Source of the DNA: Burkholderiales bacterium PBB3
Lineage (GTDB): Bacteria > Pseudomonadota > Gammaproteobacteria > Burkholderiales > Burkholderiaceae_C
Direction of reading: 5' to 3'
Assembly: GCA_002256115.1 (NCBI GenBank)
Contig: NKIK01000002.1
Location: forward strand, 224,667-288,666
DNA length: 64,000 nucleotides
Shown here: positions 45,528-54,988 of the stretch, one piece after another
Position numbering within the stretch: the stretch's first letter is position 1
How the letters are laid out: each line of letters begins with the position of its first letter
Position numbers and translations under genes: made by a program
The notes under the pieces: generated by a model
What the model was told of the DNA's origin: nothing
The model's database searches: none
Seen by the model: the letters and a program-made list of their open reading frames with translations, nothing else

Positions 45528-46607
45528 TCAAAACAGCTCAATATCCCCAACCTTCACGTCGGCTTTGAGCAATCCACGGTCCACCAAATCGGACTCGCTG
45601 CACACCAGGTTCCGGCCATTGCGTTTGGCGTGGTAGACGGCCTGGTCCGCGCGCTCGCACGCGGCACTGGGGGAGTCGCCCTGCAGGATTTGGGTGAAGC
45701 CCACACTGGCCGTTTTTTGCCCGACCTGCGGGAAGTCATAGGCCTCCATGTTACGCCTAAAACGCTCTAGCGCCGCATTGGCAGATGCATGGTCCGGGCA
45801 GCGCAGCACCACCACAAACTCTTCCCCCCCAAAGCGAAACACCCGGTCGTGGGATCGAAAAGAAGTCCGCATCAGCCGCGCCACCAAAATTAGAACCTCG
45901 TCGCCAATCAGGTGGCCAAACACGTCGTTCACTTGTTTGAAGTGGTCAATATCCACCATGGCCAGCCAAAACACGGGATTGACTAAGGGCGCGCGGTGCT
46001 CAGTGAGTGCGCCCGCTGGCAAAGCCGCTTCCATAGACGGCATGGTTTTAAAGAACACATCTTCAAACGACTTGCGGTTCCACAAACCAGTCAGGGCGTC
46101 GCATTCGCTGTAATCCAGCACATCCAACATATTGCAAAACACCTGCAGCAAGCGGGTCACGGCCACCACATCCGCCGGGGCCAGGGCCTGCGCTGATGCA
46201 AACTCCACCACGCCCCACACCACGCTGTCTTTAGACAAAACGACCGGAAACACGGTGCGCCACTGTTGGCTTGGCTCATTGGGGGGTTCGGAGGTGGTTT
46301 CCAGCGTCTCCACACTGCGCATGCGAACCGGATCACTTTCCATGGGCCGCATGGTGGTCACGTCGGCACGCAGTGGGTCGGTTACCACCTTCATGGGGCC
46401 ACCTGCGCTACACAGGGTTAATGGCATCCAGTAGCGCTTGTCTTCGTCCAGCACCAGACTGAAAGTAGCTACCTCGCGGGCCGATACGGTGTCTGCCAGG
46501 GCGCGCGTCACCCCGGCCAGCAGGGTGTCACGATCACGCAAAGTACTCAACCGGACCAAATGGTCGATCAGCACGAGCGCGCTCGGTTCCAGCGTTTTAT
46601 CCAACAT
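45528..46607 (-). CDS. Diguanylate cyclase (GAF-like + GGDEF)
   Basis: 359 residues from the ATG at 46607; an upstream in-frame ATG at 46637 would add ten. An N-terminal GAF-like sensor (about 10-170) is followed by a GGDEF domain with the active-site motif RFGGEEFVVVLR near residue 260 and the start motif DALTGLWNRKSF. It makes cyclic di-GMP. No clear RxxD inhibitory site is present. It is divergent from the Anbu gene. Confidence 0.92.
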   Translation of the reverse strand: MLDKTLEPSALVLIDHLVRLSTLRDRDTLLAGVTRALADTVSAREVATFSLVLDEDKRYWMPLTLCSAGGPMKVVTDPLRADVTTMRPMESDPVRMRSVETLETTSEPPNEPSQQWRTVFPVVLSKDSVVWGVVEFASAQALAPADVVAVTRLLQVFCNMLDVLDYSECDALTGLWNRKSFEDVFFKTMPSMEAALPAGALTEHRAPLVNPVFWLAMVDIDHFKQVNDVFGHLIGDEVLILVARLMRTSFRSHDRVFRFGGEEFVVVLRCPDHASANAALERFRRNMEAYDFPQVGQKTASVGFTQILQGDSPSAACERADQAVYHAKRNGRNLVCSESDLVDRGLLKADVKVGDIELF

Positions 46608-46712
46608 GTCTCCATGTACAACCCGCCAGCTCCCCATTGCGAAGGCAAAATGGGGGTCTGTGCACTACTTCAGCGCAGCCGGTTTTTATTTATCTTCATT
46701 CTGCCCCAAACC

Positions 46713-47540
46713 ATGACCTACTGTGTCGCTATCAAACTCAATGCTGGTCTGGTCTTCTTGTCAGACTCCCGCACCAATGCGGGTCTGGACCAAATCAGCA
46801 CTTTTCGCAAGATGATCGTTTACGAGAAGCCCAATGATCGCTTTATGGTGCTGCTATCAGCAGGCAATCTCAGCATCTCCCAGTCTGTGCGCGAGATTCT
46901 GCAGATCGAACGGCTCAAAGACCACGACACCGATGAAGGCATCACCATCTGGAACGCTAGGAGCATGTTTGACGCGGCCCGCGTGCTGGGCTCGGCCATC
47001 CGCAAGGTGCAAGAGCGCGACGGCGCAGCACTCAAAAGCGCGGGGGTCGACTTCAATGTGTCCTTGATTTTTGGTGGCCAGATTCAGGGTGAAGGCATGC
47101 GCCTGTTCCAGGTGTATTCGGCGGGCAACTTCATTGAAGCCACGCCCGAGACGCCCTACTTCCAGGTGGGTGAGTCCAAATACGGCAAACCCGTCTTAGA
47201 CCGCGTGATCACGCCGCAAACCCCGCTGGACGAGGCCGCCAAATGCGCCTTGGTGTCTATGGACTCCACGCTCAAATCCAATTTATCCGTGGGCCTGCCG
47301 ATGGACATGGTGGTCTATGAAGCCAACACCTTCCAGACCGACAAGATCGTTTGTATTGACGAAAACAATCCTTACTTCAAGATGCTGCACAACAACTGGG
47401 GCCAAAAATTGCGCGAAGTCTTTGACAGCATTGAAGACCCGATGTGGCATGGCGAAAGCACCCATGTGCCGCTGATGCAGCAATCCACCCGCAGCCTGCC
47501 GCTGCGCAAAATCAGCACGCCTGAAGAGAAACTGATATGA
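46713..47540 (+). CDS. Anbu-type proteasome-like peptidase
   Basis: 275 residues from the ATG at 46713. After Met removal the catalytic Thr2 is exposed: MTYCVAIKLNAGLVFLSDSR, the Ntn-hydrolase start of Anbu (ancestral beta subunit), with the conserved SDSRTNAG and Lys in STFRKM near residue 33. Anbu forms open-ring assemblies related to HslV. In many genomes it is co-encoded with ATP-grasp, alpha-E and transglutaminase-like proteins; those partners are not next to it here, where an alpha/beta hydrolase follows. Confidence 0.88.
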   Translation: MTYCVAIKLNAGLVFLSDSRTNAGLDQISTFRKMIVYEKPNDRFMVLLSAGNLSISQSVREILQIERLKDHDTDEGITIWNARSMFDAARVLGSAIRKVQERDGAALKSAGVDFNVSLIFGGQIQGEGMRLFQVYSAGNFIEATPETPYFQVGESKYGKPVLDRVITPQTPLDEAAKCALVSMDSTLKSNLSVGLPMDMVVYEANTFQTDKIVCIDENNPYFKMLHNNWGQKLREVFDSIEDPMWHGESTHVPLMQQSTRSLPLRKISTPEEKLI

Positions 47541-47557
47541 ACAGAACCGATGTGAGC

Positions 47558-47631
47558 GCCGCCGGGCCGCCCCAAGGCGCGAGGGCCCCCTCGGGGGGCA
47601 GCGACCCGCGCAGCGGTGGAGCGTGGCGGCC
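47558..47631. repeat. GC-rich palindromic element (family C)
   Basis: Starts GCCGCCGGGCCGCCCCAAGG and ends GGTGGAGCGTGGCGGCC, with a central GGGCCCCCTCGGGGGGC hairpin. Sequences of this kind are common between Burkholderiales genes. Only one copy is present here. It fills the gap between the Anbu gene and the hydrolase gene, including the place of the hydrolase ribosome-binding site. Confidence 0.75.
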
Positions 47632-48441
47632 ATGAACACTATCGTCTTCTCCCACGCCAACAGCTTCCCGGCCAGCACTTACAAGGTGTTGTTCAAAGAC
47701 TTGCGCGCACGCGGCTTCACCGTCAAGGCGATTGAGAAATTGGGCCACCACCCCGATTACCCGGTAACCGACAACTGGCCCCATCTGGTGCAGCAGTTAA
47801 TCGACTTCACCCAGCCACTGGTAGAAAAATCAGGGCAACCCGTTTGGCTGGTGGGCCATTCGCTGGGTGGATTCTTAAGCCTGATGGCGGCGGCCCGGCA
47901 GCCTGCCCTCACTTGCGGTGTGGTGCTGATTGACTCGCCTATTTTGGGTGGCTGGCGCTCTACGGCGCTGGGCCTGGTCAAAACAACGCAACTGGTGGGC
48001 TCGGTATCGCCTGGTGCCATCAGCCGCCAGCGGCGCAACAGTTGGCCGTCTGCCGAGGCGGCCCTGGCCCACTTTCGCAGCAAGAAAATATTTGCCCGGT
48101 GGGAGCCCCAGGTGCTGGCCGACTACATCGACAAAGGCACGGTAGATGCAGACGGCAAGCGCGTACTGGCCTTTGAGCGCGATGTGGAAACCCAGATCTA
48201 CAACACCCTGCCCGACAACCTGGACCGCCTTCTCAAGCGCCACCCCATCAAATGCCCGGTGTCTTTCATTGGTGGCCGGGATTCGCAAGAGATGCAGCAA
48301 GTCGGCATGGCCATGACCGAAAAAATCACCAAAGGCCGCATCATGATGCTGGACGGCAGCCATCTTTTTCCCATGGAAAAACCCCTGGCCACCGCCGCAG
48401 CTCTGGAGGCCACTCTGCGCAATATGGGCGCTGCGCCCTGA
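47632..48441 (+). CDS. Alpha/beta-fold hydrolase
   Basis: 269 residues from the ATG at 47632 (a GTG at 47623 is possible). FSHANSFPASTYK carries the HxN/S oxyanion region, the nucleophile elbow is GHSLGGFLSLMAA near residue 83, the acid lies in FIGGRDSQEM and the catalytic His in DGSHLFPMEKP near 245. Substrate unknown. It directly follows the Anbu gene and repeat C, and may be co-transcribed with Anbu. Confidence 0.88.
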   Translation: MNTIVFSHANSFPASTYKVLFKDLRARGFTVKAIEKLGHHPDYPVTDNWPHLVQQLIDFTQPLVEKSGQPVWLVGHSLGGFLSLMAAARQPALTCGVVLIDSPILGGWRSTALGLVKTTQLVGSVSPGAISRQRRNSWPSAEAALAHFRSKKIFARWEPQVLADYIDKGTVDADGKRVLAFERDVETQIYNTLPDNLDRLLKRHPIKCPVSFIGGRDSQEMQQVGMAMTEKITKGRIMMLDGSHLFPMEKPLATAAALEATLRNMGAAP

Positions 48442-48484
48442 AACTGGCTAGGCTAGGGCTATTTGGTAGAACCAAGGCTCGGGG

Positions 48485-49384
48485 CTAAGCCGTCCACTGC
48501 ACTACGCCCGTCCACGCAGTCAGCAACACCACCACGCCAAAGGCAATGCGGTAGTAGGCAAAGCCCACAAAACTGTGCGTGGCAATGAATTTAAGCAGCC
48601 AGCGCACGCACACCCAAGCACTCAGAAATGAGAACACCAGCCCCACGCCAAACAGCGGTACATCGGCCAGGCTGAGCAGGGCGCGCTCTTTGTACAAGCT
48701 GTACACCCCCGCGCCAATCAGCGTGGGTATGGCCAAAAAGAAGGAGAAATCCGTAGCCGCCTTGCGCGACAAGCCCAACAACATGCCACCAATGATGGTG
48801 GCACCGCTGCGGCTGGTGCCGGGCACCATGGCCAGGCACTGCACCAGGCCTACCTTTAGCGCGTCTTGCCAGGTCATGTCGTCTGCACTCTCAACTCGAA
48901 CACTTCCATCAACCCGAATAGTTTCCAAAACATTTCCCTCGTTAGAGGTCACAACATATCTATCCCTCGCCTGACGTTTCTCCGCCCACAAAATGATGAA
49001 GCCGCCCACGATGAAGGTAGTGGCCACCACGGCCGGTGTGAACAAATGCGCCTTAATGGCCTTGCCAAACAGCAAGCCCAGCACCACGGCGGGCACAAAG
49101 GCAATCAGCACATTCAGCGCAAACTGCTGCGCCTGGCGCTGGCTGGGTAGGGCCAGCACAGTGTCGCGAATCTTTTGCCAATAGACCAAAACCACGGCAA
49201 AGATTGCCCCAGTCTGAATGGCGATGTCAAATACCTTGGCCTTTTCGTCGTCAAACCCCAGCAAAGCACCCGCCAATATCAAATGCCCGGTGCTTGAGAT
49301 CGGCAAAAACTCGGTCAACCCCTCCACCACACCCATGATGGCGGCCTTGATCAGCAAAACGATATCCAAGAAATATTCTCCCAA
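48485..49384 (-). CDS. uppP: Undecaprenyl-diphosphate phosphatase
   Basis: 299 residues, longer than the usual 265-280. Family motifs: [20 protein letters not shown] near residue 20 and the [13 protein letters not shown] motif near residue 200. It recycles undecaprenyl diphosphate for cell-wall synthesis. The extra length is a loop of about 30 residues ([20 protein letters not shown] and following, near 148-178) encoded by a visibly AT-rich stretch at about 48855-48970; the loop falls between two helices. Confidence 0.94.
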   Translation of the reverse strand: MGEYFLDIVLLIKAAIMGVVEGLTEFLPISSTGHLILAGALLGFDDEKAKVFDIAIQTGAIFAVVLVYWQKIRDTVLALPSQRQAQQFALNVLIAFVPAVVLGLLFGKAIKAHLFTPAVVATTFIVGGFIILWAEKRQARDRYVVTSNEGNVLETIRVDGSVRVESADDMTWQDALKVGLVQCLAMVPGTSRSGATIIGGMLLGLSRKAATDFSFFLAIPTLIGAGVYSLYKERALLSLADVPLFGVGLVFSFLSAWVCVRWLLKFIATHSFVGFAYYRIAFGVVVLLTAWTGVVQWTA

Positions 49385-49526
49385 AGGTCAGTGGTTGCGT
49401 ATTGTCGCCGCCCCGTAGATGCCACTCGCGCAGAAAGCCTGCCCTTCGTCGCACCCCGGTGGCCGCCAGCGCCCGGTGTGGGCACATTACGCCCATCAGA
49501 CGTTGACACCCTTACCGGAGCACACC

Positions 49527-49952
49527 ATGGCCTACGTACCCACCCTCACTCCCGTTTTTGCTATCCACATCGCAGCCGCCCTCACAGGCCTGGTTTTAGG
49601 CCCCGTGGTGCTGTGGGCGCGCAAAGGAGCTATTCAGCGCCCCAGGCTGCACCGTGCATTTGGCTACGCATTTGTCACCGCTATGGCTGCGGCTGCCATC
49701 TCCGCCATGTTTATTCGCGACTACCGCTCGCCCAATATCTGGGGCTACACCCTCATCCATTTGTTTGTGCTTGTTACGGTGTGGAGTTTGTTTGACTCCT
49801 TTTACAGCCTGGCCAAAGGCAATATTGCAAAGCACCGCAAGGCCATGCAGGGCCTGTACTACGGCGGCTGTGTGACTGCGGGCGTGGTGTCGTTGGCACC
49901 CGGCCGCTATATGGGCAACCTGGTGTGGGGCCAGTGGCTGGGGCTGATGTAG
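49527..49952 (+). CDS. DUF2306-like four-helix membrane protein
   Basis: 141 residues from the ATG at 49527. Four hydrophobic helices and conserved His residues (IHIAAAL, RLHRAFGYAF, LIHLFV, AKHRKAMQGLYYGG) are the pattern of DUF2306 membrane proteins, which may bind heme or a metal. A TTGACA element lies at 49502-49507. Function unknown. Confidence 0.8.
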   Translation: MAYVPTLTPVFAIHIAAALTGLVLGPVVLWARKGAIQRPRLHRAFGYAFVTAMAAAAISAMFIRDYRSPNIWGYTLIHLFVLVTVWSLFDSFYSLAKGNIAKHRKAMQGLYYGGCVTAGVVSLAPGRYMGNLVWGQWLGLM

Positions 49953-50038
49953 GCCAGGCCTGCCACGGGGGCCTCTATTGCGAAACCGGGCGGCGGGTAC
50001 TACCTACGATAGGGCGCACTGGGTACCCAGCACACACT

Positions 50039-50296
50039 ATGACCATCCGCTACACGTCTGTTGCCAACGTTTTGCCCGAAAGCAAGATGCGCCTCTACCC
50101 CACCAAGGTCATCAACATCCTTGGCGAGCAGGGTGAAAAGAAATACGTGCACACCGGCCGCTTTCAAGACGAAGAGCAAGCCCGCGCCATAGACCACGGC
50201 CTGCGCGCCACCCTGGTGCGTGAGGGCCAGCGCTTCACCAGCCTGGCACCCAATGTAGATGCCATTAACGCGTTTGCCGCCACGTTGCTAGAGTGA
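50039..50296 (+). CDS. Conserved small protein of unknown function
   Basis: 85 residues from the ATG at 50039 (MTIRYTSVANVLPESKMRLY). It is mixed alpha/beta, has no membrane segment or Cys motif, and is not in a family I can name. It stands between the DUF2306 gene and glnS; codon use matches the core genes, so it is likely real. Confidence 0.65.
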   Translation: MTIRYTSVANVLPESKMRLYPTKVINILGEQGEKKYVHTGRFQDEEQARAIDHGLRATLVREGQRFTSLAPNVDAINAFAATLLE

Positions 50297-50299
50297 TCC

Positions 50300-50316
50300 G
50301 CCCAGAAGTTGGGCGC
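50300..50316 (+). terminator. Short hairpin between the small ORF and glnS
   Basis: CGCCCA-GAAGT-TGGGCG, a perfect 6-bp stem 4 bp after the stop of the preceding gene, without a T-run. It may be a weak terminator or a leader hairpin of glnS. Confidence 0.4.
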
Positions 50317-50371
50317 AAATAGGCCCTTTAGCCTGCTGTTTAGCTTTGTTTTGCCGCCTAAAATCGTAGGC

Positions 50372-52183
50372 ATGAGCGCCAACACCCCAGCATCCCCTTC
50401 CAACACCCCCGAAACTCCCAAGACCAGCAACTTCCTGCGCCAGATCATCGAATCCGATCTGGAAAAAGGCACCTACGCCCAGCGCAAATGGGCCGGCACC
50501 CCTGGCGACGCCGCCCACCATGCGGCTGGCCAGCCAGACCCCGCCAAGATTCGCACCCGCTTTCCGCCCGAGCCCAATGGCTACCTGCACATCGGCCACG
50601 CCAAGAGCATCTGCATCAACTTTGGCCTGGCGCGCGACTACGGCGGCGTGTGCCACCTGCGCTTTGACGACACCAACCCTGAGAAGGAAGACACCGAATA
50701 CGTCAACTCCATCATCGACGCGGTGAAATGGCTGGGCTTTGACTGGAACGGCGCGCCCGACGCAGCCGCCTACCAGGCCAGCGACTACTTTGGCTTTATG
50801 TACCGCGCGGCGGAATATTTGATCGAAGCCGGCTACGCCTATGTGGACGAGCAAACCGTAGAGCAAATGCGCGTGAACCGCGGCGACTTTGGCAAGCCCG
50901 GTGTGGACAGCCCCTTCCGCAGCCGCACACCTGCCGAAAACCTGGCCCGCTTTCGCGAGATGCGCGACGGCAAGCACGAAGACGGATCGATGGTGCTGCG
51001 CGCCAAGATCGACATGGCCAGCCCCAACATCAATATGCGCGACCCGGCCATCTACCGCATCCGCCGCGCCACTCACCACAACACCGGCGACACCTGGTGC
51101 ATCTACCCGATGTACACCTACGCGCACCCCATTGAGGACGCGCTGGAGCAGATCACCCACAGCCTGTGCACGCTGGAGTTTGAAGACCAACGCCCGTTTT
51201 ACGACTGGCTGCTGGAACGCCTGAGCGAAGGCGGCCTGCTGGCTGCGCCCGCGCCGCGCCAGTATGAGTTTGCCCGCTTGAACTTGACGTATGTCATCAC
51301 CAGCAAGCGCAAGCTGGCGCAATTGGTGTACGACCACAAAGTGAGCGGCTGGGATGACCCACGCATGCCCACCATCGTGGGCCTGCGCCGCCGCGGCTAC
51401 ACGCCCGAGAGCCTGCAAATGTTTGCCGACCGCATTGGCGTGACCAAGAGCGATAGCTGGATTGATTACTCCACTCTGGAAGGCTGCCTGCGCGAAGACC
51501 TGGAGGCCAAGGCCCACCGCGGCATGGCCGTCATCAACCCCGTGAAACTGGTGCTGACCAACTGGGACGAAGTGATGGGCGCCGGCCACCTGGAGCCCTG
51601 CGCCCAGCCCGCCCTGCCCCACCCGCCCGAAGGTGTGGAATCGCCCACGCGCCACTTCACCATCGGCAAAGAAGTGTGGATCGAACGCGAAGACTTTGAA
51701 GAAGTGCCCCCCAAGGGCTACAAGCGTTTGTTCCCCGGTAACAAGGTGCGCCTGAAGGGCGGCTATGTGATCGAATGCACCGGCTGCACCAAGGATGCCA
51801 ACGGCACCATCACCGAAGTGCTGGCCACCGTGGTGCCCGACACCAAGAGCGGGACGCCGGGTAGCGACTTGGTGAAGGTGAAAGCCGCCATCACCTGGGT
51901 CGGTGTGGCCAACGGCGTGAACGCCGAAGTCCGCATGTACGACCGCCTGTTCCTAGATGCACAGCCCGACGCGGGCGGCAAAGACTTTATCGAGAGCCTG
52001 AACCCCAACAGCCTGAAAGTGGTGACCGCGATTGTTGAGCCTTCATTGGCCAATGCTGCGCCAGACCAGAAGTTCCAGTTTGAACGGCATGGGTACTTTG
52101 TGGCGGATCGGGTGGACCATGTCACGGGTTCCAAGCCGGTGTTTAACTTGGCGGTGGGGTTGAAGGATAGCTGGGGGAAGTAG
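50372..52183 (+). CDS. glnS: Glutaminyl-tRNA synthetase
   Basis: 603 residues from the ATG at 50372. Class I motifs: FPPEPNGYLHIGHAKSICIN (HIGH) near residue 70 and VITSKRKLAQLV (KMSKS variant) near 308. It charges tRNA-Gln. The C-terminal anticodon-binding beta-barrels end at KDSWGK. It is the last core gene before the accessory island: the next gene starts 54 bp downstream and is AT-rich. Confidence 0.96.
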   Translation: MSANTPASPSNTPETPKTSNFLRQIIESDLEKGTYAQRKWAGTPGDAAHHAAGQPDPAKIRTRFPPEPNGYLHIGHAKSICINFGLARDYGGVCHLRFDDTNPEKEDTEYVNSIIDAVKWLGFDWNGAPDAAAYQASDYFGFMYRAAEYLIEAGYAYVDEQTVEQMRVNRGDFGKPGVDSPFRSRTPAENLARFREMRDGKHEDGSMVLRAKIDMASPNINMRDPAIYRIRRATHHNTGDTWCIYPMYTYAHPIEDALEQITHSLCTLEFEDQRPFYDWLLERLSEGGLLAAPAPRQYEFARLNLTYVITSKRKLAQLVYDHKVSGWDDPRMPTIVGLRRRGYTPESLQMFADRIGVTKSDSWIDYSTLEGCLREDLEAKAHRGMAVINPVKLVLTNWDEVMGAGHLEPCAQPALPHPPEGVESPTRHFTIGKEVWIEREDFEEVPPKGYKRLFPGNKVRLKGGYVIECTGCTKDANGTITEVLATVVPDTKSGTPGSDLVKVKAAITWVGVANGVNAEVRMYDRLFLDAQPDAGGKDFIESLNPNSLKVVTAIVEPSLANAAPDQKFQFERHGYFVADRVDHVTGSKPVFNLAVGLKDSWGK

Positions 52184-52237
52184 AGAGCAAATGAATGTGT
52201 GTTCAGCACGAAAAATAAAATATAGGGGAGACTAGAA

Positions 52238-54001
52238 ATGAGTAATCCGGAAGTAGCTGATGGACTAAATAGCCTCTTCAAACGTCGTAGCAAGTTCGTC
52301 TTGATCGGTCTCACTGGACGCACTGGTAGTGGTTGCTCGCAGACAGCGAAGCTACTGAGCATGAATTTCGATGAACTGAAACTTCCGGAAAACAAGCTTG
52401 TTGGAGCTAGTGCAGAGGACAGGAAACATCGAATTGTCAAAGACTATGCTCAACGCAATTGGAAACCATTTTTTTCGATCACCGTTTCAAACGTAATCCT
52501 CAGTTTTCTGCTTGATTGTGAGGAGACTGCTTTGAGACAGTTCTTCGGCCAAGCAAATCTAATCAGCAAAAGCAACCGATTGGACGAATTTATTGAAAGT
52601 TGGAAACCTGCGAATTCGGCGTGGCTGGCCGTGCGTGAAGCGCTGAATAAACCATCTTCCGACGTGGCTTCCAAAGAAGCGTTTTTAGTATCGTGGAGAG
52701 GTCCAATTCAAACATTCTTCAACACAGTTCGAATTGGATTGGAAGCAGAATCCACAAAAATATTGCAGCAAGTTGGAGACAACTTGCGTAAATCTGGCAA
52801 CCCATTTAGCAACGCCCACATTCCCGATCAGTTTTACGAACTGCCTCACAGAACCGCTCAATTGGTAGACTTGATACGACACATTCAGGGCGCAAAAGAT
52901 CAGCCAGCATATATCGTATTGGATGCGTTGAGAAACCCTTTTGAATTGCTCTATTTCCGCGAACGTTTCGCTGCGTTTTATGTATTTGCAGTTTCTTCAC
53001 CTGATGAAGATCGGAAAACCAGGCTTTCAGTCAGAAGGAACTACAGCGCCAAGGTTATCGATGAATTGGATGCGAAGGAGTATCCAGAGCGCGGTGGTCC
53101 ACTATCAGGATACGAAGCTTTTACCTCCCAAAATATACAGAGTTGCCTAGAAAAGGCAGATGTCTATTTGACGAATTCTGGATACGTACCACCAACCCAA
53201 GAGGTGGATACATCCCTTCTCGCTCTACAACTTGTCAAATACTTTTCCTTGATACTTCATCCCGGATTAGTTACACCAACTCAAGGCGAGCGATGTATGC
53301 AAATCGCATTTGCAGCTCGCGCGAATTCTGGATGTATCTCAAGGCAAGTAGGCGCAGCGATAACTGATGAACATTATTCCGTAAAGGCAGTTGGATGGAA
53401 TGACGTTCCAAGCGGTCAGGTTCCCTGTCAACTTCGACGTGCAACTGATTTACTTTCGGGCGTCGACAAAGAAGCTTTCAGTGACTATGAAAACCGGGAT
53501 ACAAAATTTAAAAATCAGGTAACTTCCAGCTACAAAAGATACTCACTCATAGATGCCAGCGGTAGAAGTTCTGCGTACTGCTTCAAGACCGAGTACAACA
53601 CTTTGGTCAAAGAGAAGAATCAAGTTCATACGAGATCCCTACACGCTGAAGAAAATGCATTTTTGCAGATAGTAAAACAAGGTGGACAGGGCATAGCTGG
53701 AGGAAAGCTGTATACAACTGCCAGTCCATGTGAACTGTGCGCAAAAAAAGCGTTCCAGCTCGGAATAAAACACATTTATTACATTGACCCCTATCCCGGC
53801 ATTTCACTTACGCACATTTTGGCTGCTGGACATAGTGATGTCCGGCCTTCGGTGGAACTCTATCAAGGTGCGGTCGGGACGGCTTACCACCGACTTTTTG
53901 ACCCAATATTGCCTTTTAAAGACGAACTGCGTGCCCTGATGGAAGGCAAAGAGAATGATCTTGCTGTAGCTACACCGAGCGCAAGCGAACGATTGATTTG
54001 A
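52238..54001 (+). CDS. Anti-phage cytidine/deoxycytidylate deaminase, AvcD-like
   Basis: 587 residues. The N-terminus has a P-loop-like LIGLTGRTGSGCS (residues 22-34) in which the Walker Lys position is Cys33. The C-terminal zinc-dependent deaminase domain shows HAEE (His469, Glu471) and PCELC (Cys498, Cys501). This kinase-like plus deaminase layout is that of AvcD/dCTP deaminases, which drain dCTP/dCMP during phage infection. In Vibrio AvcD is held inactive by the small RNA AvcI; only 54 bp separate this gene from glnS, so no upstream AvcI could be recognised. Visibly AT-rich coding and codon use unlike the neighbours point to horizontal transfer. RBS GGGGAG. Confidence 0.85.
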   Translation: MSNPEVADGLNSLFKRRSKFVLIGLTGRTGSGCSQTAKLLSMNFDELKLPENKLVGASAEDRKHRIVKDYAQRNWKPFFSITVSNVILSFLLDCEETALRQFFGQANLISKSNRLDEFIESWKPANSAWLAVREALNKPSSDVASKEAFLVSWRGPIQTFFNTVRIGLEAESTKILQQVGDNLRKSGNPFSNAHIPDQFYELPHRTAQLVDLIRHIQGAKDQPAYIVLDALRNPFELLYFRERFAAFYVFAVSSPDEDRKTRLSVRRNYSAKVIDELDAKEYPERGGPLSGYEAFTSQNIQSCLEKADVYLTNSGYVPPTQEVDTSLLALQLVKYFSLILHPGLVTPTQGERCMQIAFAARANSGCISRQVGAAITDEHYSVKAVGWNDVPSGQVPCQLRRATDLLSGVDKEAFSDYENRDTKFKNQVTSSYKRYSLIDASGRSSAYCFKTEYNTLVKEKNQVHTRSLHAEENAFLQIVKQGGQGIAGGKLYTTASPCELCAKKAFQLGIKHIYYIDPYPGISLTHILAAGHSDVRPSVELYQGAVGTAYHRLFDPILPFKDELRALMEGKENDLAVATPSASERLI

Positions 54002-54019
54002 ACCTGCGCACTAAAGCGA

Positions 54020-54901
54020 ATGCCCCGCCCACAAACTATTCAAATATTCCTCCCCGCCGGTGATCCGCGCGGCATACGGGTAGCCGAGATCACAACGCGC
54101 ATAGTTCGCGTGATCGAAGTGCCGCGCAGTCAGTTGGCAGATTTCCTCAAGATGCCTGAGGCGCAACAGGTGGGTGTGTACTTTTTGATGGGCGAGCTAT
54201 CTGAGGCAGGTTTGCCCCGCGCGTACATCGGCCAGTCGGGCAACGTCGGCACACGGCTGGTGCAACACAACCAAGGCAAGGATTTTTGGAACCGGGCATT
54301 GGTGGTCATATCGCTCACCAACAGCATGACGCAAACGCATGCCTTGTTTCTGGAGTGGTTTGCTATTGCAGACGCAACCAAGGCCGGGCGCTACAGCTTG
54401 GAGAACGGCAACACCGGCGCGCGGCCGCATACTCCCGCTCCGCTGGAGGCGGATTGCCATGAGATTCACGAAACCGCAGCCACACTACTGGCAACGCTGG
54501 GGCAGCCAATTTTTGAGCCGCTAACGGGTGCGGCTATCCGTGTTGATGGCAATATCAGTGCACCCGAGCTTTTTTACTGCAAGGGGCCTGAAGCCAATGG
54601 CGTGGGCGAGTACACGTCGGAAGGCTTTGTGGTGCATAAAGGCTCAACCGCCAGAATCGAAATCGTCGCATCGATCAAAGGCACTTCACAAGAACGCTTT
54701 CGCCAGCAATTGGTGACCGATGGCGTGCTGCAACAAAGCGGAAACCAATTCGTTTTTACACGGGATCACCTCTTCTCCAGCCCCAGCATGGCCGCTATTG
54801 CCGTGTTGGGCCGTTCGGCGAATGGATGGATCGAATGGAAGACCGAACAAGGACAGACCTTGGACGGGGCTAAGCGGCAAGCATTTCCTTCTACCGCTTG
54901 A
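54020..54901 (+). CDS. GIY-YIG nuclease-fold protein with DUF4357
   Basis: 293 residues. GIY-YIG core: VGVYFLMGEL near residue 52 and RAYIGQSGNVGTRLVQHNQ near 71, with the catalytic Arg and a downstream Glu in LFLEWFAI. The C-terminal third (from LFYCKGPEANGVGEYTSEGF) matches the DUF4357 domain often attached to GIY-YIG proteins. It starts 18 bp after the deaminase gene and could share its transcript. It is presumably a DNA-cutting or DNA-binding accessory protein. Confidence 0.82.
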   Translation: MPRPQTIQIFLPAGDPRGIRVAEITTRIVRVIEVPRSQLADFLKMPEAQQVGVYFLMGELSEAGLPRAYIGQSGNVGTRLVQHNQGKDFWNRALVVISLTNSMTQTHALFLEWFAIADATKAGRYSLENGNTGARPHTPAPLEADCHEIHETAATLLATLGQPIFEPLTGAAIRVDGNISAPELFYCKGPEANGVGEYTSEGFVVHKGSTARIEIVASIKGTSQERFRQQLVTDGVLQQSGNQFVFTRDHLFSSPSMAAIAVLGRSANGWIEWKTEQGQTLDGAKRQAFPSTA

Positions 54902-54988
54902 TGCCGCACCTCCTGATGTGCGTATTCTTATCACACACGGATCCGGAAATCATGAAAAAATTCATACAAATCAACAACTTACTATCAC

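Noticed and set aside
52184..52237. AvcI-like small RNA gene before the deaminase
   Set aside because: 54 bp is too short for the known RNA, and no clear promoter plus terminator pair was found there.
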